Below, piece by piece: positions 11,887-23,168 of a DNA stretch of 64,000 nucleotides. Below the pieces are notes generated by a model. That model saw only the letters and a program-made list of their open reading frames with translations, was not told where the DNA came from and ran no database searches. The stretch's first letter is position 1. The number at the start of each line of letters is the position of its first letter. A program made the position numbers and the translations under genes. Source of the stretch: Gambelia wislizenii (taxonomy: Eukaryota; Chordata; Lepidosauria; Squamata; Crotaphytidae); contig JAUMIR010000003.1 in the NCBI GenBank assembly GCA_030847615.1, positions 193,573,149 to 193,637,148 of the forward strand, given 5' to 3'.

Positions 11887-14066
11887 GTAAGATCCTGTTT
11901 TATTGGGACAGATTCTTCAAAGCAGTGTCATCACACTACATCACACTACATTTGTATATTCATGCTTACAAAAATTCACTCATTTGCTATATGTGCATAT
12001 GCATGTATTGAACAACCCACCATTCTCCTGGTATGCCCATTTGCTGGTCTTAAAGGTACCACTGGGTTCTTGTTCAGCATTGTTTCCAGTGTGGCAAGCC
12101 TTAGGAAACTTTGAGGGCAAGCTTTCTTGTGCTGGTTAGATGGACGACTCTTATATGGGCAATCCTACCATGTAAATAACATGACGGACACACTCACATG
12201 AACCTAGCCAATCAGGAACATAACTTTACTGCAGGAAAAGAAAGCCTGTGCAAGAGAATGTTAAAAGACAAACACATTCATCACTTTTTCTCACAAAGAT
12301 TCTCCCTAACATCACCTAAAAGAGGACATCTTTCAACAGTACTGAAAATATTCATGAAAAACCATTCCCTTTCAGCTTAGCCCTGTTTGAAATTCCTGGT
12401 GACACAACTGTTCTGCATATTCATCAAGTGAGGCATTAAAAATGTAGTTGCTTTGTAAAGGACATCTTATTTCAGAATAATCCAGCAACAAGTCGTGCAT
12501 GGTAGGATCATCAAAAAGTAGAGTTAAAAGGAAATACATTGGTCATACAATCTATTCCCAACTTAGAACCACACAATATTTTCCTGAATTAGCAATGGCC
12601 AACTTCCCTAGCATCAAAGCTCTATGATGCAATCCCCAAGCTGACTGAGAGTTGAGCCCCTACCTTCACAACATTAAACTTTGTCTCAGCAATATAGACA
12701 ACACTGAAGAACTGAACACTGTAACAACACTGAAGAACCAGTGGAGAGGAGAACTGTATCCAGCAGCCAGTAGCACTTGTTGTGATCCTTTTGAACAATG
12801 CATGCACTATTAAACAGATGACTAGTCATTAAACTATATTCTTATTAGAACTGGAAAACATGGGCATAACATTCTAAAAGAAGCCAACGGCATTCACCTC
12901 CATTGTGGTCATATATTGACAAGACCTTTGTGAAGGAGTGAAGAAAAAGGAAAACTTATAACAATTTAAATATTACATTAATTGTAGTTATCCCACAATC
13001 AATTTCACATTTAGCAAATCCATTGAAAGTTTCCTTTTTCGGTGTTCTTCTCACCACTGAGAAGAAAATGGTCACTAATCTTTATAAGAAACCCAGTAGG
13101 GTGGTCACAGTTAGTGGGACTGCAAATCCTGTCATTTGTCCATATGAAGAGAAACAGACTCTACAGCTTCCCTCTTTGGATTGGTTACATCTTTAACAAC
13201 AAAAACATTACCCCCCACCCCACAATAAAGACCAATAAACTTTTAAAAATCTTCTTCACAAATGTTCTCCTCCACAAATAATATCTATATATTTATAACA
13301 TCAACCAATCAACCATCAGCAAAAGAAAATCTTTTCCATCAAAGATATGAATCAGAAGACAAAGACCAACACATCATATTCATGGCAGATTTCTATACAA
13401 CATTTTCTAAGTATCACTCAATAGTCAAGGTAAGCTACCCACTATTAGATGATTCTGAAAGTTTTTCTATAGCAAGGTCTAAGAGCCCCCATAAACTCCA
13501 CATGACCCCTAGCCGAGATGGTGGCTGTGAGTAATTTACTCGCAATTTTAATTCTGCTGCCGCCATTTTTTTTTAAAAAAAAAAAATCCTATGGTGCGCA
13601 CAAACAATTGTTCATATTTACAAAAAGAGAAAAAAGAGGATCACCATTTGATTGACTTACTTGATGCTCACTTATCCGAAAATCTAACATGGCACTTCCC
13701 CTGTTTGCTAGCCCTGCTCCCCATCCAATCAGCCAATCAGATTATGCTTCCTGTTTGTATCTGTGTGAATGCGGGTGTTCGAACAATCACACATTTGCAT
13801 GTCATATGGAGCTTTACAAAAAATCCATACAAAGCCCCGGATAAAACGCACATGGACTTTGTGGTGGATTTGTCTGCCCCCCCTTCCTAATGGCACACAT
13901 TTGTGCGAATGTCCGTATGAACGGTTAGCCTTCCGTTCGTATGCTGTTTGTATTTTGACTGTATAGACAAGACCTTTGTTTCCTACCAGTGCATGTAAAA
14001 AAGGCAAAAGCTGGAACCATATTGATCTAATACTATAGTGTTTGTTCTTGTAATCATCATTCTATG
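11887..14066. other. Anonymous non-coding DNA
   Basis: No gene recognised. A T-run/A-run pair lies at 13567-13587. The segment 13500-13970 looks like an old DNA-transposon remnant (repeated TTCGTATG / CGTATGAACGG motifs), but I could not define its ends. Confidence 0.5.
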
Positions 14067-14560
14067 GACTTTATCAGACCATGCATATATGGCATCATAA
14101 GGACGCCTAATGGTTGCAAAAGGGCATGCATACCAAATAATGTCGCCCTTTCATAATCATGTCAAGTCAATAAGCCATCCTATTTTATTGACGGGCCAAG
14201 CTGTCAATTGGTCTCCTGTAGCAATTTGTTGCCAGTATTGCCAGCGTTTGAATCCATGTGCCATTGTACTCACGTGGATGCTGCATCAATGGGCAAATAC
14301 TTCCAGGTGAGATCAGAACAGTCAGGTAGGCCATGCTATTTTTATGAACCTCCCCCCAACCCATGCACTTGGGACTTTATTAGTGTGTTTTTGTGTTTTC
14401 CTGTACTTTTGTGTTTTTTCTTTAATTTTTAAATTTCCCATGCAAGCATCTTCTCAAGAGAATCAGGGAGTGTTCAACCCCAGAAGTAAACTGAGCTCTG
14501 TTTGTGCTCTGTTACTACCGGGGAACCCTCATTGAAGCTGCTCAAGGTAAGTGTGGTGGT
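14067..14560 (+). mobile_element. Same DNA transposon family, copy C
   Basis: It begins near TTTATCAGACCATGC, close to the GATTATCAGA end of copy A. It contains TACTTCCAGGTGAGATC, CAGTCAGGTAGG, GTGTGTTTTTGTG, TTTTTAAATTTCC and CTTCTCAAGAGAAT in the same order as copies A and B. The right end is not clear. Confidence 0.5.
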
Positions 14561-14636
14561 GGCGTTCTTTTGTCAGCATAAAAATGCCACAATTTTTGCA
14601 GGCAAAAGAACATTAATGTGGGGTGGTTTAAAAAGG

Positions 14637-14867
14637 AGTCCTGGTGGTGCAGTGGTTAAATGCCAGTACTGCAGCCACAATGTTGTGAGTTCAATACTAC
14701 ACTGCTCCAATATTGAGTCTGCCTTCCATTCTTCCCTAGGTTGGTAAAATGAGTATCCAGCTTGTTGGAGGCAATTAGCAAACACATTGTAAACCTCTTA
14801 GGGATTTTGTAAACCCCTTGGCACTGATGAGTGGTATAGAAATATTAATGCTATTGCTATAAAGTCC
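14637..14867 (+). mobile_element. tRNA-derived SINE, family 1 (sense)
   Basis: It starts GGAGTCCTGGTGGTGCAGTGGTTAA, which contains an A-box-like TGGTGCAGTGG. A B-box-like GAGTTCAATAC follows about 40 nt later. The body includes TTGGTAAAATGAGTA and GGAGGCAATTAGC, and the tail is TAATGCTATTGCTAT. The same family occurs antisense at 33.65-33.89 kb. Transcription would be by RNA polymerase III from the internal boxes. Confidence 0.85.
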
Positions 14868-16139
14868 TGAGAAAGGAGATGAAGAGAGAGGTTCATCAGA
14901 AGAAAAATAAAGCAGTGACTTCTTGAAAAAGACATTGTATAATTAGCCATTTTTGCAGTGAAAATAAAAATGTTAACATTTGACCAGGAGCCTTATATCC
15001 TTGAATTAACTGTGAAGGACAATGCTAGCAAGGAGGCCCATTTTATTACACTCAATTGGAAGGTGGTTAGGCATACATTTTCATCCAAAGGGAACAGTGT
15101 CAAGCAATGGCTCTGTACTATAAACAATGTTAAGGCAGCCAGCTATCTGAACAGGTAACAGTGATGCACAATGGCATGCCACTATGCACAGTGGCTAGCT
15201 GGTCAGCCTATTTTATACTAGTGTCTATTAAAATTCACTTTTTAAAATTTGACCCTTGTGAGAATGACATGTCGGTTTTTGCAGATAAGTATTCTGAACA
15301 AGGCAGAACCTACTAAACAGGAAGGATTCAAAAGGAAATTTTTTAAAAAATTACATAAAATAGGACATAGTGTTCCGGCTATTGCTGAGATTGTGGTTAC
15401 TTCAAGTAAGTTACCTCCTACCAATGGAGACTTGATACCTATATAAACCTCTTTGAAATAAACAACTACCTTGTGTCAATTATCGGGGAGGGGGAAATCT
15501 GGCTGGAATTCTGTTTTCTCAGAATAGACTCTTTGAATCAATTGTTCAATGGAGACTCAACATGTAGGTAAATCCAATTCAATGGGACTACTCTGGTCAG
15601 GATTAGCAATGGATACAGGCCAGAGTGCTGGGAGACATCACAAAATTGTATGCTAATAATTACCGGCAGTAAGTCAATAATACAATTAAAGAAGAATTCC
15701 TGGCAGATGACTGTTACTTTTTTACTTATTTTAAGCAGGCTGCCCTCAATTTTTGAAAATACACACATGCACACACGCAGGAACTCCCCTGAAATACAGA
15801 TATTTATTGAAATGTTTAATCTGCATGAATATACAAATGTAGCCAGATTCCTTTTACATTCTATTCTCTGGCTGTAAAGACAATATAAAAGACTTGTCAT
15901 CATTCCACTCTGCTCAGTATATGGGAGTTCAGTAGTTAATCCTGTCATCAGAAATAAAGAGCTACATATTTCAAAAGCCATTCTTGGTGGTACAAAATCC
16001 AACAGGAAAGCATCCATTAAATGAACTGCTACTAGCAGAACCACTATCATTTTGATATGAATCTCTAAAATGACATCTTGCTAAGAACACTGTGAAAAGA
16101 TTACCCTTCAACACTACCTTATACCACCAGATTTTGTTT
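14868..16139. other. Anonymous non-coding DNA
   Basis: No repeat recognised. A 121-nt open stretch at 15285-15405 is flanked by splice-like signals and is treated as a weak candidate exon in the findings. The 170-codon minus frame at 15538-16050 has no motif I recognise and crosses microsatellite-like sequence. Confidence 0.45.
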
Positions 16140-16412
16140 TTTCTGGTTGTGCAGGAAAGTGGTGTTTGTGGTTGTTTCACAACATTGTTCAGTGACTTGG
16201 ACATCGTTCCCATTTATGAGGAACTAGCACAAATTCCAGCCCAATGGAGGGGAAGAGGTCCACAAAAGGACTTCTATGAACTAGGTGAATGGGCTACAAA
16301 ATGGCAGATGAGATTCAATATAAGTAATTTCAAGTGCTATGCACTGGGACAAATGCCCAATTTCTGTACTAGGGACATAAGCCCATCATTCTCTATACAT
16401 AGATTTAAGTGA
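16140..16412 (+). pseudogene. CR1-like LINE reverse transcriptase fragment
   Basis: The plus-strand frame carries LGEWATKWQMRFNISNFK near 16282-16335. This matches the conserved block after the catalytic motif in CR1-type RTs (W..KW.MrFN..K). Upstream in the same frame, FSDLDIVPIYEELA may be older RT sequence. No YADD box or flanking LINE sequence is visible, so this is a short relic. The frame is open only by chance. Confidence 0.55.
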
Positions 16413-17929
16413 GTCTATGTTCTCACTCCATGTGCTTAAGGGATGTATAAACTTTCTATACTTATTTCCATCCAGCTTTATTTGTTTGAGGGTGAAAGTC
16501 ATTGCTTTTTTGGTATAGGGTTTTGGAAATATACATTTTTTTTTCAAATTGGATACATCACTTGCACACATTTCTCCCCTTGAATAAATCATGTTTGGGC
16601 TGATTTTGAATGCAGTTGAAATGTGTGTGTTTTTCTGTGCATCCTTTTCAAATGTGCATATTCTATTTAATATGTCCTGTAATGTGCAGATTCACAAAGT
16701 GCATGCAGTCCAGGCATGGCAGGCTGGGGTAAGATCACATAAAAAGTCTACCAGACTTTTCAAATCTCTAATATACATTCAATCAGGTTTCAGGTGATAC
16801 AGCAAGAGAAAACAATTGCCATATCCCCACTCTATCTCTACACCTATAAACACCCCCTTTTGGGTGGCACCTCGTTTACCCCAAGTTAAGTGTTTCACAC
16901 TGAGAAACGCTAGTTACTTTTTAGCACAGAAAGAAAGCATAAAGAAAACAGAACAGCAAATCATTGTTTAAGCTTCTAGAAGACTGCAAAGCATATTAAT
17001 GAACCCTTGCTCCCTTGAGGTTCATTACATCTATGGAAAGAATGCCTTGTTTGCAAAGGCATTTCTCTGCCTGACCTTCAGTTCAGAAGCTCTGCCCACC
17101 TCTCCAGCAGTCATTAAGAATACCTCTTTGCTCTTTATGTTCCTTCCTGCCAAATTAAGTTAACACGTTTAGCAAGACTGCAATGCACTGCCCAGCCAAT
17201 GCAAAGATACAATTTACTATATGTATACTACTGAAGTAGGTCTGCCATTCATTTCCAAGGAAACATCTTTGCTCTTTTCCTTAATGTGTTTCATCTTATT
17301 TCTTTGTACAAGATTTACATTTCCAACCATTTAACAATGTCATCTGCATTCATTTGAGAAAAGACCATTTATTTATAGCCCGACCTAGCTTTGTTATATA
17401 CTGAGTAACATTTTCACTAAATTCAGTAATGCAATAGTGAACTATCTGCATATAAGAGGCACAAATGTCAAAAGAGGTCAGAGTATAATATATTTGGGCC
17501 ACAAGGTAAAGTGCGGCTTAAACTTACTGAAATAAGTACTATATGTTGGATTATGGCTATAATGCCTTTACCCCATTAGGACCTTCATACTATATAAATA
17601 GCCCCATGAAATAGTTAAATAGTAACACACATAGAAAAACGTTTGGTTTTTTATTTACATTTTATTACAAGCTCCTTCTTAAGATGTTTATAACACTTTA
17701 GTATTCTTATTAGATGAATAATACCAATGTTACTGCCAGACATTAGACACAGAAATTTAGTTGTGTGAAAGCATTGTTGAAATCAGCAAGACAAAAGAAT
17801 CACATTGGACTGAAATCCATCTGCTGATGTTTGAAAAGCTGCTTTTAGCCCTATTTAGATGTTCAGGGTTAACATAAATGCATGATAAGGGAAACACACT
17901 AGCTCCACCACTTCAACATCATTTTCCAT
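16413..17929. other. Anonymous non-coding DNA
   Basis: AT-rich sequence with no gene, transposon end or tandem repeat that I can name. Confidence 0.55.
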
Positions 17930-18420
17930 GTGTGGAGGTCAAACGGACCTTCTTTCACTTCCTGGATTGAAATCCCAGCTGCTCTTGTGAGAACACAAGA
18001 GCGTTGGACATTCAAAATAAGAACACAAAAATACTACAGTAAAAGTAACACCAAGCACAAAAACACACTTAAATCATTACAAGTAACTTGGGGAGGGTAC
18101 AAAAACGTGTGTCACTTACCTCAATGTCCCAGTCTCACCCAGAAATGTTCTGGCACGTACCTCCCATTGATGCTGGCATCAAGCCAGCATAACGGGGCAC
18201 CATTTCAGTCACAGGACATTCTATTACAGAAATGGAATGGGGGATTCATTTATGGTTTAGCCCATCAATAAAAAGAAGTGCCAGCATAACGATAGCTGAA
18301 TGGGAGCATGATGACACAGAAATGATGTCGTCTGAAATGCAAACCCTTCAGCAATCTCTTGCCATCATTATGAAGCCATATTTATTGCATCTGATAATCT
18401 TCTCCATGAAGGCTCTTTTT
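17930..18420 (-). mobile_element. Same DNA transposon family, copy D (antisense)
   Basis: Read on the minus strand it has the family order: GATTATCAGATGC end (18381-18393 on plus), GATGCCAGCAT, GTGCCAGAACATTTCTGGGT, CATTGAGGTAAGTGACAC, GTGTTTTTGTGCTTGGTG and a CTCACAAGAGCAGCTGGG block. It is the clearest partner of copy A. No transposase frame is visible. Confidence 0.6.
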
Positions 18421-18434
18421 TTTCCTAATTATTG

Positions 18435-18612
18435 CTCTCCACCTGTGGAGATGACTCTGGATACCAGGGTTCAAATCCCTGCTTCGCCATGAAAACCCAG
18501 TGGGTGACCTTGGGTGAGTCACACACTCTCAGACTCAGAAAACCCCATGATAGGGTTGCCATAGAGATGCCATAAGTTGTAAACAACTTGAAGAACAATG
18601 ATAAAGGGGAAG
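18435..18612 (+). mobile_element. tRNA-derived SINE, family 2 (sense, 5' truncated)
   Basis: It retains the B-box region CCAGGGTTCAAATCCCTGC, then CGCCATGAAAACCCAGTGGGTGACC and a 3' part with GTTGCCATAGAGATGCC and CAACTTGAAGAACAATG. The A box is damaged. The same family appears at 62.94-63.05 kb. Confidence 0.8.
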
Positions 18613-18917
18613 GGTCTAGTTTTGCTTCCCTGTGTCTGGGAAAGCAGCCTAAAATGCTGGTGACAGGATAAAAAAGATCTGGGAAAGCAGCCAACTTCCA
18701 CTGATAGCAAAGTTAATTAAGGGGATTCAGATAAGTTCAGAACAAGCAAGATTCTATTTCTTGAATACAGAAATACAGCAATACAGGCAAGAAGGCACAC
18801 AGAGAAGAGTCCAGAATACAGTCCAAATGTCAAGGCTTACAGAAGGCAGCATAGTCAAGCAGTAGGTCCGTGGGTCAGAAGGTGAACATTGATTTGAGCT
18901 AAGAGTTTGAACATTGT
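18613..18917. other. Non-coding DNA, repeat-like
   Basis: Contains GAGTCCAGAATACAGTCC and similar words that resemble the duplicated segment at 45.55-45.85 kb. Otherwise nothing recognised. Confidence 0.4.
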
Positions 18918-20719
18918 AGTCTAATTCACATTATCGAAGGCCTTTTCGATATCTAAAAATATCAGAGCCATTTTCTTGTCTTTATGATTTTCATGATAAT
19001 TAATCAGGTTCAAAACATGCCTAACATTGTCTTTCACAAATCTCTCTGGTAACAACTCTCTTTGATCTTCACTGAGCCAATCTTTTAGAACTTTTTTCAG
19101 TCTACCCCCCAATATTGACACGAAAATGTTATAGTCAACATTGAGCAGAGATATTGGGCAATAATTTTTTGGTTCGTGCGTATCTGAATTAATGTAATAT
19201 TCACCTCTTCCCACATTTTAGGGTATGATTCTTTAGTGATGGCTTCTAAAGTTCTTTTAAACAGTAGTAATATTTGGTTTTCCATCACCTTGTAAAATTT
19301 TGTAGTAAATCTATCTGGTCCAGGTGCTTTCCCTATTTTTAACTTCTTAATCGTCTCCGTAATTTCTGCTACTTTTATGGGTTGGTTTAATAGTTCCCTT
19401 TGCTGATTTGTGCATTCTGAAACTAAATGTTCTTTAAGAAATGTTTGTAGATCACCTTGGCATGCATTTCATTTTTTATATGATGTCGCATAATAGTTTC
19501 TAAATACCTGTTTGATTTTCTGTTGATCAGAATAACTTTGTCCTTGTTTACCTTTAGCAATGAAATTCCTTTCTTTTTGTTTTCTTAACTGATATGCCAA
19601 CCATCTTCCTGATTTGTTTGAATATTCAAAACTTCTTTGTTTATATATTGTAATCTCTTTTGAATTTCTTCTATTCTATCTGCTGTTAATTGTTCTTGTA
19701 AAATTTGTATTTCTCTTAGTAATTTCTTATTTGTAAGGTCTTGCTGTAGTTTTATCTCTCTTTCTCTGATTTCTTCTTTGATTTTCTCAATTCTTTCCAA
19801 TTTCTTCTTCTTTAATATGATGCTTTGTTGGATGAAAAATCCATGCATGACTGATTTGAATGTCTCCCAAATAACAGTGATATCTGTTTCTGTCTTGAGA
19901 TTTTCTTCAAAGAACCATTTTGTCTCTTGTCTAGCTGTTTGTACAAATTCTTCACTCTGTAATAAATTGTCGTTCAGCTGCCAGCTGAATCCCAGATTGT
20001 TCCTTTCTTTTAATTCAAGTAGAACAGGGTTATGGCCTGACAAAATTCTGGGGAGTATATCAGTCTTGCGAATAATATTGCAAATATTTCTGGAGATCAA
20101 GAAAAAGTCTATTCTGGAGAACCAGTTGTGTCACTCAGAATAAAAAGTATTATCTTTAGCATTGTTATACTTGAATCTCCAGACATCAATTAAATATAAA
20201 TTTTCCATTAAAGTCTCAAATGTTTTAGGCAACTTGCCCTGTCCTTTCTTTATTGTCTTTTGAGATTTCCTGTCTAAGATTGGAGAGATCACTCCGACTA
20301 AGTCTCCACATAGAATTAGTCTATCATGATCAAAGTCCAAGAGTTTTTCCATTAGTTTTTTTGTAGAATCTATTTTTCTTCTCAAGAAGTGCATATAAGC
20401 CAAGGACTAATGTTTTCTTATATTGAATATTTGCTTCTATTTTCAAAAATTGGCCTTCTAGATCATTATATACTTCTTGAGCTTGGATTCTATGATTTAC
20501 ATAAATCACCACACCCTTTTTCTTGTCATTTGCAGTCGATATATATTCTTTCCCTATTTTTTTATTTTTTAGCAGATCAATATCCTTAGCTTTAATATGA
20601 GTTTCTTGCAGGTGGATTACATCATATTTTTTTTCCTACCTAAATGATAAAAGATTTTTTCCCTTTTCTTGGGAGAGTTGAGCCCTTTGACCTTCCAGGT
20701 TAAAAAATTTACATTCATT
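18918..20719 (-). pseudogene. L1 ORF2 fragment: endonuclease and start of reverse transcriptase
   Basis: ORF2p nicks DNA with an AP-like endonuclease and primes RT at the nick. The frame starts MNVNFLTWKVKGLN at 20719. It then shows the endonuclease block VIHLQETHIK (about 20630-20600), GDLVGVISP (a degraded GDFN-type block) near 20310, and FKYNN / NTFYSE. A coiled-coil-rich linker with many Glu/Lys follows (19600-19850). The RT part has NYCPISLLNVDYN and, at the broken end, FLDIEKAFDNV, the first Asp-containing RT motif. Several frameshifts and stops lie near 20395, 20130, 19585 and 19215. The catalytic FADD segment is absent because the element is truncated. Confidence 0.88.
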
Positions 20720-20843
20720 TTGTTATCTTATTTTTACTCTCTGTGTTCTTGTTCTATTCAAGTCTTACTTTATTCTATCCAATTCTAATTCTTTATGGAG
20801 CTTGATTGTTTTAAATCCCAGAAGTTCCGGCTTGGTCGTCTAA

Positions 20844-21762
20844 TTATTCCTCTTCTTCTTGCTGGAATTCTTCGTCCATTTCTTCTTCCTCTCCTCCAGC
20901 AGGATCTACACCTTCTGCACCTTTTCCTTGATGTTTTTGTTCTTGTGTTTCTCTATAAAAAGGCTTTAAATCCCTCTTATATTTTTCCAAAATTTCTTCA
21001 ATTTTTTGTGTCAAAGTTATTCTGAAATTCTTTTGTTTAAATCTGAAAGATATTCTTTCTAATCTTTCCAATTTATATCAGATCCCATTTTGTCTCAATT
21101 GTTCTATTAAGGATCTGTAATTTCTTCTTTTTTTAAAGAATCCTCATAGGTACATCCTTAAGTAACAAAATATCACTCCCTTCAATTTCAAATTTTTGTT
21201 CAAAATTTCTTTGTAAGAATAGATCTCTAGTCTTCTTGCATATAAAATAAATTACGATGTCTCTCGGTAATTTTTTCTGTTTAGCAATTCTAGATGATAA
21301 TCTGTATATTTTATTAATTTCCCACTCAAATTGGAATTTAGTTTTCCCCATGAAATTTGCAAGTTTGGGTATTAGATATTTGTACAGGTCCTCATCTGGT
21401 TGTTCTTTTAAGCCTCTTATCTTCACACAATTCTCTCTCCACCTCATTTCCTGGAGAGCTTGTTCATCTACGTCATGTTCTTTGCTTTCCTCCAAAGCAT
21501 CTGTTTTCCTTTCAATTTCTTCTACTTTATTTTCTATCATATTTACTTTTTCTTTCAGTTTTTTAAATTCATCTGTTACTTTATCTATGGACTCTCTAAT
21601 GTTCTTAAACTCTCTTTTCATTTCATGTTTGAGTTCTCTTTTCATTTCTCATAATTCTCTCATTAATTTTATTTCTTCAAGGATGGGACTTTGATTTGAT
21701 TGGTTAGAATCAAAGGATGCTCTTCTTGTTGACTGTAACATTGTTTGTGTTGTTTTCCTCAT
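20844..21762 (-). pseudogene. L1 ORF1 (RNA-binding protein), broken
   Basis: ORF1p coats L1 RNA as a trimer. The start MRKTTQTMLQSTRR is at 21762. An in-frame TGA occurs near 21650, then a Lys/Glu-rich coiled coil runs to about 21480. The RRM-like domain carries NCVKIRGL (about 21430) and DIVIYF, and LKDVPMRIL marks the start of the C-terminal domain. The frame shifts near 21135 at an A-run, and the C-terminal domain continues as FRFKQKNFRITL. An acidic C-terminal tail (PAGGEEEEMDEEF) ends at 20844; such a tail is not usual in mammalian ORF1p. Spacing to ORF2 is about 125 nt. Confidence 0.8.
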
Positions 21763-21940
21763 TGTATTATTACTTTATGTTGTTAATTATTTCTTTTCAT
21801 TTGTTTTTTCCTTCTTTCTTTTATTATTTTGGTTTGAGACTTCTGTTTCCCTCGTTCTTTCTTCCTCTTTCTGATTTCTTTATCTACCTTATATCTCTGC
21901 TTTCTTTTCTCTTTCTTTTATTTCACCTTCTCATCTCTTA

Positions 21941-22026
21941 CTGCTTTGGCTTGTTTTGTTTACTTTCTCCTCCTTTGTTTTACATTTTCACTGTAGGGAG
22001 ACAGCCAATGAGAAGGAAATAAGCAG
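21941..22026 (+). repeat. Inverted-repeat arm 1 in the L1 5' region
   Basis: Pairs with 22981-23058 in opposite orientation. Shared blocks include GGCTTGTTTTGTTTACTTTC, TCCTCCTTTG, CATTTTCACTGTAGG and CAATGAGAAGGAAATAAG. Arm 1 has about 6 extra bases (GAGACAGC region). The loop is about 950 nt and very AT-rich. Confidence 0.85.
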
Positions 22027-22980
22027 ACCGAAGATGAAGGAGCCGGTATCACCAGTTGGTATTATTTTCAGAATCAATTCATACTAATAAACAATAGATT
22101 TAATTAAGTATTAGTACTTCTTAATCAATTGATTGAATCAATATGTTCTGTATTTAGCCTATATATAATCAATAAATTGTTATTCCATACTATATAACCG
22201 GTGCACAATATTCACTGTAAGTATCAATTGTAGTTATTAGTCAATTGTATTATAGTTATCAGTCAATCTAGTAATTAATTAGAATAAATTAACAGCAAAT
22301 AAACTGTAATTATATAAATAACTATTGTAATTTAGCTATTCCAATTAATTCTATGAATGGTTCACAATGAATTTCTGAACAAAACTCCTTTAACAATCCA
22401 TATTTTCTATTATTCTATATAACTATGAAATATTTTTATCTTCTTTATATTTTCTTTCCACACTCTTCTTTTTTTATTATTTTTTGCTTCCCCCCTCTCT
22501 TCCCTCTCTTCTTCCCCTTATTTGTCTTTCGCAAAGTCCCGCTTACAACTTTGAAACATTTTCTCTTTCCCACTTTGAATTACTCAGTTCCTTCTCTTCA
22601 GTATCAGGTTTTCCCCACCATTATTTCTGCGTCCTTTATCTTTCTCTGTCTCCATCCTTTCCCTGAACCAGAAGCAAATTATAATATCTTTATACTAAGT
22701 CACAATTTAACCTTTCTTACTTTTAAAATATAACTAAAGCAATATCCTTTAAAATATAATTAGAGCAATATAGTCAATAAAATGTCTCTCTTTTTCATTT
22801 CAACTGATCCAGAAGATTAACTTAATAGTAAATAATTATAGATAGTAACAATTGGTAATTAAAGACTTAAGGCAGGTTTGATACAGTTCATATCTGCAGC
22901 TCAGGGACTCCACCTTCTATCTCTTCCATTCTTCTGTTCTTCCTTTTCCTATTTTCTGCCTCAGTTCAAACTTCTTCAGT

Positions 22981-23058
22981 CCACTTATTTCCTTCTCATT
23001 GCCTACAGTGAAAATGCAAATCAAAGGAGGAGAAAGTAAACAAAACAAGCCAAAACAG
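22981..23058 (-). repeat. Inverted-repeat arm 2 in the L1 5' region
   Basis: Reverse complement of arm 1 with a few substitutions. The arms are near-identical while their surroundings differ, so they look like two copies of the same L1 5' segment in opposite orientation. Confidence 0.85.
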
Positions 23059-23136
23059 AAATCTAAAATAAAAAATAAATCTAGCAACAAAACATAGATG
23101 TGATAGACAGAAAGTAAAAAGAAAAAACAAAAGGAA

Positions 23137-23168
23137 ACACACACACACACACACACACAACACACACG
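23137..23168 (+). repeat. (AC)n microsatellite
   Basis: About 15 AC units with one interruption, just beyond inverted arm 2. Confidence 0.97.

Noticed and set aside
15538..16050. 170-codon minus frame
   Set aside because: No recognisable motif, crosses anonymous AT-rich DNA, and no splice or promoter context; long frames of this size occur by chance in 64 kb.
21717..22733. Phe/Leu/Ser-rich plus frames suggestive of membrane proteins
   Set aside because: Complement of the CT-rich antisense L1 5' region; one is part of an inverted repeat arm.
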